NCBI GenBank assembly: GCA_030373325.1
Contig: JAUCZB010000017.1
Location: 1-64,000 of the forward strand
From: Cyanobium sp. CZS25K
GTDB taxonomy: Bacteria > Cyanobacteriota > Cyanobacteriia > PCC-6307 > Cyanobiaceae
Direction of reading: 5' to 3'
DNA length: 64,000 bases
A program made the translations under genes and the position numbers. Positions 56,432 to 64,000 of the stretch are shown here, in pieces. The notes below the pieces were generated by a model. It saw nothing but the letters and a program-made list of their open reading frames with translations, did no database searches and was not told where the DNA came from. Position 1 is the first letter of the stretch. Each line of letters starts with the position of its first letter.

Positions 56432-57073
56432 TCAGGTGAGGGCGGCCTGGGAGCTCTGGCCGGCAGTGCGGGGCACCAGGATCTTGCGCAGGCCCAGACG
56501 ACCGGTTCCATCGGCGTACTCTCCCCAGGGCTCCAGGACGGCCTCGTTCCGCTCCATGTCCGTGTCGAGGCCATCCTCCCCGCCGTCCTGGGGGTCGAGC
56601 AGGCCGATCACGGCCTGACGCACCCCCGCCAGGCGCCGCTCCAGCCTCCGGCGCGCGCGCTGTTCCTGCTCCAGGTCCTGCAGCAGGGACTGCCGTTGGC
56701 GTTCGGCGGCCTCTTCGCGAAGGCGGTCCCGCTCCCGTTCGGCCTCCTCCAGGGCCGCCTGCTCCTGCTCGGCGATGGCCAGCTGCTGCCGGATGGCCTC
56801 GTGGAAGCGCTCCACCTCCGCCTCGGCCTGGCGCCGGCCCTCAAGGGCCTCGGCCAGCTCGGCCTCGAGCCGTTGCCGCTCCAGCCGGGCTTCCTCCCGC
56901 TCGGCCGCCACCTCATGGGCCCGGGTGGCGGCGGCGGACTCCAGGTGGCGGCGGAAGCGGCGCTCCTGCTCCAGTTCCTCCCTCAGGGCGTCGACTTCGC
57001 TGGTGGTGGCGGCGATCAGGCTCTGGGCCTGGGCGGTGAGGGCCTCGACCGCCTGGGTGAAGGAGCTGGACAT
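56432..57073 (-). CDS. coiled-coil protein
   Basis: A 213-residue soluble protein that is almost entirely a coiled coil, rich in Glu, Arg, Gln and Ala from about residue 20 to 150 (ELEQERRFRRHLESAAATRA, EEARLERQRLEAELAEALEG, and repeated QEQAALEEAERERDRLREEA). The last 60 residues (DPQDGGEDGLDTDMERNEAV, GRLGLRKILVPRTAG) are less regular. No family is recognised. It lies upstream of the long MscS gene in the same direction, separated by 88 nt. Confidence 0.7.
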   Translation of the reverse strand: MSSSFTQAVEALTAQAQSLIAATTSEVDALREELEQERRFRRHLESAAATRAHEVAAEREEARLERQRLEAELAEALEGRRQAEAEVERFHEAIRQQLAIAEQEQAALEEAERERDRLREEAAERQRQSLLQDLEQEQRARRRLERRLAGVRQAVIGLLDPQDGGEDGLDTDMERNEAVLEPWGEYADGTGRLGLRKILVPRTAGQSSQAALT

Positions 57074-57171
57074 CGGCGTGCGCAGGGAAAGGATGCTGGC
57101 CTTGCTCTAAGCCTGGGGGGGGAGGCCTGTCGGTAGCGAAGCGCTCCACCACCGGTGGGGTGCCGGTGGCC

Positions 57172-57585
57172 TCAGCCGGCGTCGTGGCGCGAATGGCGCA
57201 GCAGCAGCGAGGGGGTGATGCCGTAGCGCTCCCGGAAGCTGGCGGAAAAGGATGACATCTGGACGAAGCCGTGGCGGCGGGCGATGGCGGCCACGGTCTC
57301 GCCGGGCTGGGCCCGCAGCAGATCGGCGCGCACCGCGCTCAGCCGCTGGCGCTTCACCCACGGCATGGGGCTGCAGCCGAACCGCCGCTGGAACAGGTGC
57401 TGCAGGTTGCGCTGCGAGTAGGCGCTGCGCCGACTGAGCTCCGTGGGGGTGATCGGGGTATGCAGGTTGGCCTGGATCCACTCCAGCAGGTCGTCGAAGG
57501 GGCGATCCCCGCGGTGGTCGGGGACGACGCGATCCTTCCCCTTCAGCGTCTCCGGGCAGATGACGGCGGCCACCAGGCGGAACAT
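57172..57585 (-). CDS. AraC-type DNA-binding domain protein, N-terminus missing
   Basis: A 137-residue product that consists almost only of an AraC DNA-binding domain: LLEWIQANLHTPITPTELSR with the first helix-turn-helix (RRSAYSQRNLQHLFQRRFGC), then SPMPWVKRQRLSAVRADLL and the second helix-turn-helix, GETVAAIARRHGFVQMSSFS followed by ASFRERYGITPS. Most AraC regulators are near 300 residues with a sensor domain. Here an in-frame TGA stop at about 57628 blocks extension upstream. Loss of the sensor part by deletion is likely, although a short regulator is possible. Confidence 0.75.
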   Translation of the reverse strand: MFRLVAAVICPETLKGKDRVVPDHRGDRPFDDLLEWIQANLHTPITPTELSRRSAYSQRNLQHLFQRRFGCSPMPWVKRQRLSAVRADLLRAQPGETVAAIARRHGFVQMSSFSASFRERYGITPSLLLRHSRHDAG

Positions 57586-57627
57586 CAGACGCCCGTGACT
57601 CCAGCAGCGTGAGCGGAACCGTGGCCG

Positions 57628-57948
57628 TCATTCGTTGACGATCGAGGCCGTGACCTCCACCGAGGCATCGCCGCACTGCACGATCCGGCCGGTGGGATTG
57701 GCCACCAGGCTGCCGAGCACGAGCGGGTGGTCCGCGGGACGGATCTGGCCCGTTTTGGGCGACTGGGCCGGAATCACATGGCTGTAGGCCGCTTCGGTCG
57801 TGGTGCGAACGGCGTCGTTGAAGGACGCCGCCGTCTGATCAGGGCTCGCCTGCGGCTGCGCCCCGGCCCCGGGACAGGCCGCCACGATGCCGAGGGACAG
57901 GCAGGCCAGCAGTGACGGGCGGGCGTGGCGGAACTGGGGGAAGGTCAT
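57628..57948 (-). CDS. small secreted protein
   Basis: A 106-residue protein that begins with a signal peptide (RPSLLACLSLGIVAACPGAG, cut probably after AGA or ACP) and continues as a polar mature part (DQTAASFNDAVRTTTEAAYS, GQIRPADHPLVLGSLVANPT, RIVQCGDASVEVTASIVNE). It may be a lipoprotein if cleaved at the cysteine of AACPG, but the box is imperfect. No family is recognised. The ATG at 57948 is chosen because the signal follows at once. Confidence 0.6.
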   Translation of the reverse strand: MTFPQFRHARPSLLACLSLGIVAACPGAGAQPQASPDQTAASFNDAVRTTTEAAYSHVIPAQSPKTGQIRPADHPLVLGSLVANPTGRIVQCGDASVEVTASIVNE

Positions 57949-58248
57949 GGGTGGGGGTGCGGAACGGTGCCAGGGTCGGGGGTGCAGGGCAGGGCCGGGG
58001 GACGCCGCCGGGTCGGCAGCGCAGCCATGGGTCTCCACTGCAGCCGCCCTCTGGCATGGGTCCGATCGTCGAGCAGGTCAGCGTGCCAAGTTTCCCGCCG
58101 TTGCTGACAGGATTCGCGCAGCATTTCTGCGCCGCTGCGACAGTCTTGCCGTCCTGCGTTCATGGGTCGCCTCAGGCCGTGCCAACGAGTGTGTCGAAGG
58201 TGATCGATGCGACCCTGAACCGCTCATTGACGCCCCCACAATGCGGCC

Positions 58249-59319
58249 GTGAGCCAACCGCAGCGCCCAGCGAATACGTGCTTGTTTGAATCCTTGCTCG
58301 TGCATCGTCCTGAGGCCTGGGGATTTCCTGTGCTGGCCGCTCTGCTGATCCTGGCTCTGGGATTGGGAGTGCTGCTTCTGTGGCCCGCTCCCGCCCCGGC
58401 GGCGGACCCCTGCCCGCCGGCGATGGCGCCGATCCCCGGCGGCCGCTACCGGATCGGCGCGGCGGGCCGCCTGCCGGAGGAGGCGGAGTCGGAGGCGCCG
58501 GTGAGGCTGCAGCCTTTCTGCATCGGCCGCACGGAGGTGACCAACCGCGCCTTCGCCGCCTTTGTGGCCACCACCGGTTACCGCACCCAGGCGGAGCGGG
58601 ACCTGCCGGAGGAGCAGTTCCCGCAGCTCTCCGCCGCCGAGCGCCGCCCCGGCTCGGTGGTCTTCCGGCCCCCTTCCCCCGGCGAGCCCCTGGCGGAGCT
58701 CAGCTGGTGGCACTGGGTGCCGGGGGCCGACTGGCGCCACCCCGAAGGCCCCGGCAGTTCCATCGACGGGCGGCTCGACCATCCGGTGGTGCACGTGTCG
58801 CTGGCGGATGCCGAGGCCTACGCGGCCTGGGCCGGCGCCGCCCTCCCCAGCGAGGCCCAGTGGGAGTTTGCCGCCCGCGGCGGCCTGCGGGATCGGGCCT
58901 TCAGCTGGGGTGACCGCTGGCGGCCCGGCCTGGCCAACACCTGGCAGGGGGAGTTTCCCGTCAGCAACACCGCTGACGATGGCTTCACCGGCACCGCACC
59001 GGTGGGCAGCTTCCCCCCCAACGGCTACGGACTCCAGGACATGACCGGCAACGTCTGGGAGTGGACGGCGGACTGGTACCGGCCAGGCCACGAGCGCCTC
59101 GCTGGCCAGGACGATCCGGTGCTGGACGACCCTGCTTTCAGCAGCGATCCGCGGGAGCCTGGGGTGGCCAAGCACGTCATCAAGGGGGGCTCCTTCCTGT
59201 GTGCCCCGAACTACTGCAGCCGCTACCGGCCGGCGGCACGGGAGGCCGAAAGCCCCGACACCGGCACCTCCCACATCGGCTTCCGACTCGTTTCCCCCGC
59301 CCTGACCACCCATGGCTGA
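58249..59319 (+). CDS. formylglycine-generating enzyme
   Basis: This enzyme converts the active-site cysteine of sulfatases to C-alpha-formylglycine. The 356-residue protein has an N-terminal membrane anchor (FPVLAALLILALGLGVLLLW) and a FGE-sulfatase domain: MAPIPGGRYRIG, FCIGRTEVTNRAFAAFV, HPVVHVSLADAEAYAAWAG, LPSEAQWEFAARGGL, GYGLQDMTGNVWEWTADWY. Near the C-terminus the two active-site cysteines that hold copper, at about 318 and 323, are present in KGGSFLCAPNYCSRYRPAAR. The spacing equals that of the human enzyme, so an aerobic FGE is expected. The start is a GTG at 58249. It overlaps the sulfatase gene by 8 nt. Confidence 0.93.
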   Translation: MSQPQRPANTCLFESLLVHRPEAWGFPVLAALLILALGLGVLLLWPAPAPAADPCPPAMAPIPGGRYRIGAAGRLPEEAESEAPVRLQPFCIGRTEVTNRAFAAFVATTGYRTQAERDLPEEQFPQLSAAERRPGSVVFRPPSPGEPLAELSWWHWVPGADWRHPEGPGSSIDGRLDHPVVHVSLADAEAYAAWAGAALPSEAQWEFAARGGLRDRAFSWGDRWRPGLANTWQGEFPVSNTADDGFTGTAPVGSFPPNGYGLQDMTGNVWEWTADWYRPGHERLAGQDDPVLDDPAFSSDPREPGVAKHVIKGGSFLCAPNYCSRYRPAAREAESPDTGTSHIGFRLVSPALTTHG

Positions 59320-61876
59320 GCGTCCCCTGACCCGCCTGAGCGTCTCGCTCGGCCGCCTGCTGCGGCGCATGGTGCCGGCGTGCCTGGCCCTGGCCCTGGT
59401 GGGCTGGTCGTTCAGGGCCGTGCCGGCCCTGGCCCAGCGGATCACCGGCACCCCGGGAGCCCCCAATGCCACCACCACGATCTCCGGTACCCAGCTGCCG
59501 GCCCCGGCGCCCCCCTTCGGCGGTGTGATCAAGGAAGGGGCGCTGCAATCGAAGCCCTGGTGGGCGCCGCGGATCACGCCACCGCAGAGCGCGCCCAACG
59601 TGCTGCTGATCCTCACCGACGACGCCGGTTTCGGCGTGCCCAGCACCTTCGGGGGCGTGATCCCCACCCCGGCCATGGACCGTGTCGCCAAGGCGGGCCT
59701 CCGGTACAACCGCATGTTCTCCACGGCCCTGTGCTCCCCCACCCGCGCCGCCCTCATCACCGGGCGCAACCACCACTCCGCCGGCTTCGGCGTGATCTCG
59801 GAGCAGTCGACGGGCTTCCCGGGTTACAACAGCATCATCGAGCGGGACAAGGCCACGATTGGCCGCCTGCTCAAGGACAACGGCTATGCCACGGCCTGGT
59901 TCGGCAAGGACCACAACGTGCCGGGGTTCCAGGCCAGCCAGAGCGGGCCCTTCGACCAGTGGCCCACGGGGATGGGCTTCGAGTATTTCTACGGCTTCGT
60001 GGGTGGGGACGCCAACCAGTGGCAGCCCAACCTGTTCCGCAACACCACCCAGATCTATCCCTTCGAGGGCAAGGAGCCCGGCAGCTGGAACCTGGTGACG
60101 GAGATGGCCGATGACGCCATCGACTACATGGCGCGGATGCACCAGATCAACCCCAGCAAGCCGCTGTTCATCAAGTACGCCCCCGGGGCCACCCATGCTC
60201 CCCACCACCCCACCAAGGAGTGGGTGGAGCGCATCCATGCCATGCATCTGTTCGATGACGGCTACGAGAAACTGAGGGAGCGCATCTTCGCCAACCAGAA
60301 GCAACTCGGTGTGATCCCCAAGGACGCCAAGCTCGATCCCTGGCCCGCTGATGTGATCACCCCGTGGGACCAGCTGACCCCGGAGGCCCAGAAGCTGTTC
60401 ATCCGCCAGGTGGAGGTGTTCGCCGCCTATGCCGCCTACAGCGACTATGAAATCGGCCGCGTGATCCAGCAGTTCGATGCCCTCGGCAAGCTCGACAACA
60501 CGCTGATCATCTACATCAACGGCGACAACGGCACCAGCGCCGAAGGCGGGCCCCTGGGCACCCCCAACGAAGTGGCCTTCTTCAACGGCCTCAACAAGCT
60601 GCCCGTCGAGGTGCAGATGAAGTTCTACGACGTGTGGGGCACCGATCTCACCTACAACCACATGTCGGCGGGTTGGAGCTGGGCCTTCGACACCCCCTTC
60701 AGCTGGTTCAAGCAGAACGCCTCCCGGCTTGGCGGGGTGAACCAGAACATGGTGGTGTCGTGGCCGGCGCGCATCAAGGACAGGGGCGGTCTGCGGGAGC
60801 AGTTCGTGCACGTCATCGACGTGGTGCCCACGATCCTGGAGGCGGCGGGGTTGCGGGCGCCCGAGGTGGTGGATGGGATCCCCCAGAAGCCGATCGAGGG
60901 CACCAGCTTTGTGTATACCTTCGACAGCAAGAACGCCAAGGCGCCATCGCGCCACAAGACCCAGTACTTCGAGATGATGGGTCAGTGGGCGCTCTACAAT
61001 GAGGGCTGGCTGCTGAGCACCAAGGTGAACCGGGCCCCCTGGGACGCCTTCGGCCCGGCCAACCCCGATCCGCTCAACAACCAGACGCTCGAGCTCTACG
61101 ACCTCAACCGTGATTTCAGCCAGACCACCGACCTGGCGGCCCAGAACCCCGGCAAGCTGAAGGAGATGAAGGCGGCCTTCATCGCTGAAGCGGCCAAGTA
61201 CCAGGTGTTCCCGCTCGATGCCTCGGTGGCGGCACGGATCGTGGCTCCCCGGCCCAACATCACCGCCGGCCGCACTGAGTTCGTCTACACCCATCCGATG
61301 GTGGGGCTGCCCCAGGGGGATTCCCCCCTGTTGCTCAACACCTCCTACAGCGTCACCGCCGACATCGACGTGCCCGCCGGCGGCGCCGAGGGCATGCTGC
61401 TCACCTCCGGCGGCCGCTTCGGCGGCTACGGCTTCTACCTGAAGAACAGCAAGCCCGTGTGGGTCTGGAACATGGTGGATCTGGAGCGGCTCAAGTGGGA
61501 GGGCACCGAGCCCCTTCCCCCCGGCAAACACAAGGTGGCCTTTGATTTCGTCTACGACGGCAAGGGGGCCGGCACCCTGGCCTTCAACGACTTCAGCGGC
61601 GTCGGCCGCCCTGGCACCGGCACCCTCAAGGTCGACGGCAAGGTTGTAGCCACCAGAACCATGCCCAGGACCCTGCCGATGATCCTGCAGTGGGACGAGA
61701 GCTTCGACGTTGGCTCCGACACCCTCACCGGCGTCAACGACGCTGACTACCAGCCGCCGTTCCGCTTCACAGGTACCCTCGACACGCTCACCATCCAGCT
61801 GGATCGGCCCAAGCTGTCCCCGGAGGAGATCAGGAGCCTGGAGGCGGCCATGCGCACCAAGGCAGCCAGTGAGTGA
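59312..61876 (+). CDS. arylsulfatase, cysteine type
   Basis: An 854-residue exported sulfatase. The signal peptide is MVPACLALALVGWSFRAVPA with cleavage near ALAQ. The metal-binding aspartates are in VLLILTDDAGFG at about 103-104. The formylglycine precursor is Cys141 in ALCSPTRAALITGR, matching CxPxR. Other parts are YATAWFGKDHNVPGF, FIKYAPGATHAPHHPTKEW and YINGDNGTSAEGG. The C-terminal 200 residues (GYGFYLKNSKPVWVWNMVDL) form a beta-domain often found in this AtsA-like subfamily. It should release sulfate from organic sulfate esters in the periplasm, giving a sulfur source. It depends on the FGE encoded just upstream. Confidence 0.94.
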   Translation: MAERPLTRLSVSLGRLLRRMVPACLALALVGWSFRAVPALAQRITGTPGAPNATTTISGTQLPAPAPPFGGVIKEGALQSKPWWAPRITPPQSAPNVLLILTDDAGFGVPSTFGGVIPTPAMDRVAKAGLRYNRMFSTALCSPTRAALITGRNHHSAGFGVISEQSTGFPGYNSIIERDKATIGRLLKDNGYATAWFGKDHNVPGFQASQSGPFDQWPTGMGFEYFYGFVGGDANQWQPNLFRNTTQIYPFEGKEPGSWNLVTEMADDAIDYMARMHQINPSKPLFIKYAPGATHAPHHPTKEWVERIHAMHLFDDGYEKLRERIFANQKQLGVIPKDAKLDPWPADVITPWDQLTPEAQKLFIRQVEVFAAYAAYSDYEIGRVIQQFDALGKLDNTLIIYINGDNGTSAEGGPLGTPNEVAFFNGLNKLPVEVQMKFYDVWGTDLTYNHMSAGWSWAFDTPFSWFKQNASRLGGVNQNMVVSWPARIKDRGGLREQFVHVIDVVPTILEAAGLRAPEVVDGIPQKPIEGTSFVYTFDSKNAKAPSRHKTQYFEMMGQWALYNEGWLLSTKVNRAPWDAFGPANPDPLNNQTLELYDLNRDFSQTTDLAAQNPGKLKEMKAAFIAEAAKYQVFPLDASVAARIVAPRPNITAGRTEFVYTHPMVGLPQGDSPLLLNTSYSVTADIDVPAGGAEGMLLTSGGRFGGYGFYLKNSKPVWVWNMVDLERLKWEGTEPLPPGKHKVAFDFVYDGKGAGTLAFNDFSGVGRPGTGTLKVDGKVVATRTMPRTLPMILQWDESFDVGSDTLTGVNDADYQPPFRFTGTLDTLTIQLDRPKLSPEEIRSLEAAMRTKAASE

Positions 61877-61903
61877 GCAGGTGGCCGACCTTCCCGACGC
61901 GGC

Positions 61904-62125
61904 TCAAGGGCTGGCGGGACACAGCCGCCTCCATTCCCCCAGGGCCTCTCCGGCAGCGTAGGACTTCCGCAGGCTCAGAGCCGTGTCGGACGGCGCGAGG
62001 GAACCGTTGCCGGGTTCCACGATCGCTTCCGTCCGGCCGATGGACGGGACGAGCAGCACCAGGCCCGCCGTCAGGCCGGCGGCCCAACGTCGCCGCCATG
62101 GGGCCCGGGGGGATCGGTTGGGCAA
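61904..62125 (-). CDS. possible small secreted protein
   Basis: A 73-residue frame with a basic start and hydrophobic segment (RRRWAAGLTAGLVLLVPSIG) that could be a signal peptide, followed by RTEAIVEPGNGSLAPSDTA. Family is not recognised. It is the only plausible coding frame in the interval after the sulfatase. Confidence 0.35.
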   Translation of the reverse strand: MPNRSPRAPWRRRWAAGLTAGLVLLVPSIGRTEAIVEPGNGSLAPSDTALSLRKSYAAGEALGEWRRLCPASP

Positions 62126-62263
62126 GGGGCAGCCAAAAGGGATCAGGTCATCCTCGCGGGCGCCCCGGAGCCGGCCGCCTCCAGCTCAGCCAGCTTCCTC
62201 ACAGCAACACAGTTCTCCAGGGGCCCGATCAATCAAGCCCCAGGGAGCCCTGGGTCAAGAAAA

Positions 62264-62310
62264 TGGAACCAAGCGGACTCGCACCGCTGACCCCCTACAG
62301 GGGAAGTTGC
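62264..62310 (-). tRNA. 3' half of a tRNA-like sequence, fragment
   Basis: On the minus strand AGCGG-TGCGAGT-CCGCT forms a perfect 5-bp T-stem with a 7-base loop (one change from the usual TTCGANT), followed by TGGTTCC and A in the positions of the acceptor strand and discriminator base. No matching 5' acceptor strand (GGAACCA), D-arm or anticodon arm of a full tRNA can be found upstream. It ends in TTTTCTT. This is most simply the 3' end of a tRNA gene left as an integration site. A dead integrase tail lies 230 bases away. Which amino acid it served cannot be told. Confidence 0.45.
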
Positions 62311-62379
62311 CTGCGAAGATATTTTGCCCGACTGGCGAACTTCAGCCATAGCAAGGATCCTCGGGAGGTACCCCCGGGA

Positions 62380-62731
62380 TGGTGAGGGAGCGAGGGCCGT
62401 GGCGCCGCTGGAGTCAGGGCTGGTGAAGCTGCCAGCGGGGATCCGCTCCCAGGCAGCAACGGGTTCCTATGAAGGCGTGGGTTGCGCCTTTCGCCAACTT
62501 CTGGACCGGTTGCCTTTCTGGCTAGCGATGACGGAGGCCACCCCCGGCCTCACGCCCTACAGCCTGCGGCATGGGTAGGCCTGGCGTGGGCACAAGGCTT
62601 ACTCCAGACCCATCCCGGTGCGTGTTCTGGCTGCATTGATGGGTCAAAACCCGGCCACCCATCACCGTCACTACGGCGAGTGGATGGATGCGGCGGGGTT
62701 GGAGGAGGCGGTGGCTAGGGCTTCAGGGTGA
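62380..62731 (+). pseudogene. C-terminal remnant of a tyrosine recombinase
   Basis: A frame in phase with 62324 reads LTPYSLRHG then TAG (62576-62578), AWRGHKAYSRPIPVRVLAAL, MGQNPATHHRHYGEWMD and EEAVARASG, with a stop at 62729-62731. SLRHGYAWR with the catalytic arginine, L-M-G-H-N and HYGEWM with the tyrosine are typical of phage-type integrases; here the tyrosine after RHG is replaced by the stop and the second histidine of MGHN by glutamine. Upstream codons from about 62400 (LLDRLPFWLAMTEATPG) fit the same family. The N-terminal part is gone. It is dead and marks a former integrating element. Confidence 0.8.
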
Positions 62732-62931
62732 TCACCCGGCGCCGTTCTGCAGCAGGTTGATCCGCCGCGCTCACCCCACCGTGGAGCCCCTGAGGAGCCT
62801 TCAGAGGCCGAGGGCTCCATGCCGGTGGCGGTGCCTTCATCCGTTGTTCGCACGCACCGCCCTTACTGAGGCAGCTTCTGCGGGCATGGTGATGGCCAAG
62901 CCACGTCGAGAGCCTCCAGGCCATCAAGCCC

Positions 62932-63171
62932 ATGACATCTGAAACCACCAAGATCCACTGCCCGAACTGCGGCACCGAGATCAACGTGAGTGATGTGCTC
63001 CGCCATCAGGTGGAGGAGCAGCTCACCCATCAGTTCAGGGAGCAGTTCTCCGGTCAGCAGAAACAGCTGGAGACGGTTCGCCGCGACCTGGACGAGCGGC
63101 AGCAACAGCTGGAGGCGCAGGCGCAACAGCAACAGAAGCTCGTGGCGCCCGCGTCCCCAGCAGTGGTGTAA
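62932..63171 (+). pseudogene. DUF2130 protein, N-terminal fragment
   Basis: The first 79 codons read MTSETTKIHCPNCGTEINVS, a zinc-ribbon pattern (CPNCG), then DVLRHQVEEQLTHQF and a coiled-coil region rich in Gln (QQQLEAQAQQQQKL). This is the start of DUF2130-type proteins, which run to about 400 residues. The match ends at about 63145-63150 and the frame stops at 63171, where the IS256 sequence begins. The gene is therefore broken by the insertion or by a later deletion. Confidence 0.75.
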
Positions 63172-63184
63172 TTCCCCCGGCACC

Positions 63185-63209
63185 CCCACCCCGGCGTAGC
63201 CGGGGTGGG
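63185..63209 (+). repeat. perfect inverted repeat near the IS256 left end
   Basis: CCCACCCCGGC, a 3-base loop (GTA) and GCCGGGGTGGG form an uninterrupted 11-bp stem. No T-run follows. It could be a terminator-like hairpin that shields the transposase from outside transcription, or part of the IS end. Confidence 0.8.
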
Positions 63210-63303
63210 CCGCGCATCCCAGGCGGCTTGCCCAGCGGCCGGCGTTGCAAGGGGTGGGCAGGCCCGTTTCCCTGGTTTGAGAACCACCTCAACCAGACGA
63301 ACC

Positions 63304-64000
63304 ATGCCCAAGACCCATCGTGCCGCAGTTGACCTGGCGCCGCTACTGGATGGCAGCAGTGCCGGTGAACTGATCCCTGAACTGGCCACACGCGGCCTGC
63401 AGCAGCTGATCGAGCTGGAGGTCGCTGCCTTTCTGGGTGCCGACCGCCATGAGCGCAGCGAGGAGCGGCTCGGCTACCGCAATGGCTACCGGAGCCGCAG
63501 CCTCACCACCCAGGTGGGCGACATCGAGCTGCAGATCCCCAAGCTGCGGGCCGGCAGCTTTCTGCCCTCGATCCTCGAGCCCCGCCGCCGCGTCGATCAG
63601 GCCCTGTACGCGGTGATCATGGAGGCCTACATCGGTGGCGTCTCCACCCGCAAGGTGGATGACCTGGTGGCGGCGCTGGGCTCCCAGAGCGGCATCTCCA
63701 AGTCGCAGGTGAGTCGCATCTGTCAGGAGATCGACCAGCAGGTGCAGGCCTTCCTGAGCAGACCGCTGGAGAGCAGCAGCTACGCCTACGTCTACCTGGA
63801 TGCCACCTACCTCAAGGGGCGGCTGGGCAAGGCTCAACAGGTCTGCTCCCGCGCTGTCGTCGTCGCCATGGGGGTGAACGAGGACGGGCGCCGGGAGTTG
63901 CTGGGCCTCAAGGTGGGCGACAGCGAGAGCGAGCCCTTCTGGGCTGAGTTCATCGCCCACCTCAAAGAGCGAGGCCTAGCTGGCGTCAAGCTGGTGATCT
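63304..64000 (+). CDS. IS256-family (mutator) transposase, cut by window end
   Basis: An open frame from the ATG at 63304 that runs past the end of the window. It encodes at least 232 residues of an IS256-type transposase: LQQLIELEVAAFLGADRHER, YRNGYRSRSLTTQVGDIELQ, PKLRAGSFLPSILEPRRRVD, YIGGVSTRKVDDLVAALG, and AYVYLDATYLKGRLG with the first aspartate of the DDE triad, then VVVAMGVNEDGRRELLGLKV and AEFIAHLKERGLAGVKLV. No frameshift is seen in this part. The remaining catalytic residues lie outside. Confidence 0.95.
   Translation, partial: MPKTHRAAVDLAPLLDGSSAGELIPELATRGLQQLIELEVAAFLGADRHERSEERLGYRNGYRSRSLTTQVGDIELQIPKLRAGSFLPSILEPRRRVDQALYAVIMEAYIGGVSTRKVDDLVAALGSQSGISKSQVSRICQEIDQQVQAFLSRPLESSSYAYVYLDATYLKGRLGKAQQVCSRAVVVAMGVNEDGRRELLGLKVGDSESEPFWAEFIAHLKERGLAGVKLVI

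Larger units (their letters stand above)
63150..64000 (+). mobile_element. IS256-family insertion element, left part
   Basis: The 5' side of an IS256-type element. The DUF2130 reading frame breaks off near 63150 and the IS256 transposase starts at 63304. The right end lies beyond the window. A perfect 11-bp hairpin lies at 63185-63209 near the left boundary. Confidence 0.6.

Noticed and set aside
58078..59769. A 563-codon frame antisense to the formylglycine-generating enzyme gene
   Set aside because: The sense strand has the complete enzyme with both active-site cysteines.
59180..61531. A 783-codon frame antisense to the arylsulfatase
   Set aside because: The plus strand has a full sulfatase with all motifs; the reverse frame is rich in His, Gly and Glu, as is usual opposite GC-rich genes.
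62288..62310. CCCC-TGTA-GGGG hairpin as an anticodon arm of a complete tRNA
   Set aside because: Stem and loop lengths do not fit an anticodon arm, and no D-arm or 5' acceptor strand can be found.
1..64000. CRISPR array, rRNA genes or complete tRNA genes
   Set aside because: No regularly spaced repeats, no rRNA signature and no full cloverleaf were seen on reading both strands; a dedicated RNA search could still find small RNAs.

Overview
The window looks like a high-GC picocyanobacterial chromosome of the Synechococcus/Cyanobium type. I infer this from gene content, not from a search: the rpmH-rnpA-PH domain-yidC-DUF177-ycf46 block, an LrtA-type hibernation factor, an Fe-type superoxide dismutase, an acyl-ACP/CoA synthetase, a DUF2808 protein, a free-standing pdhC and single-domain AroH chorismate mutase are all typical of this group. 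Most genes are tightly packed, with many 4-17 nt overlaps.

Region 1 (0-11.2 kb) is an accessory, partly decayed surface-polysaccharide region. It holds a large WbsX/RgpF-type glycosyltransferase of visibly lower GC, then an rml (dTDP-rhamnose) cluster in which rmlA and rmlC look intact, rmlD is broken by frameshifts and deletions, and rmlB is an open frame that has lost its key residues. Next come a truncated IS630 transposase, an apparently intact VapBC-like pair, a second toxin-antitoxin pair carrying stop codons, and a second rmlD fragment.

Region 2 (11.2-19 kb) is a compact Kdo/glycolipid locus. A single-module KpsC-like Kdo transferase and a GT4 glycosyltransferase lie on the minus strand. 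Divergent from them are a sphingolipid-type desaturase, an overlapping MurG/MJ1255-like glycosyltransferase, and the Kdo pathway kdsD-kdsA-kdsC, with kdsB convergent at the end. All genes for making and activating Kdo plus a Kdo transferase are together, which suggests a Kdo-linked, lipid-anchored surface glycan. This is the best candidate for a little-described system.

Region 3 (19-26.5 kb) has an MscS channel overlapping a periplasmic substrate-binding lipoprotein, then a baeRF-family protein followed by decaying genes: a DUF389 membrane protein with an in-frame amber stop, and a PMA1-type P-type ATPase with frameshifts, a large internal deletion and a mutated DKTGT motif.

Region 4 (26.7-57.1 kb) is mostly housekeeping: the ycf46-yidC-rnpA-rpmH operon, chorismate mutase, SppA, an EamA exporter, a GT39 mannosyltransferase-like protein, a two-component pair, a GT4, an MFS-recO-deoC-lrtA operon, lipB, an acyl-activating enzyme, pdhC, queA, a CBS-EAL protein, sodB, an FKBP isomerase, lnt and two more MscS channels.

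Region 5 (57.1-64 kb) is accessory: an AraC DNA-binding domain lacking a sensor domain, a formylglycine-generating enzyme overlapping a cysteine-type arylsulfatase (a self-contained sulfatase activation pair), then an integration scar. The scar holds a 3' half tRNA-like sequence, a dead tyrosine recombinase tail, and a DUF2130 gene cut by an IS256-family element that runs off the window.
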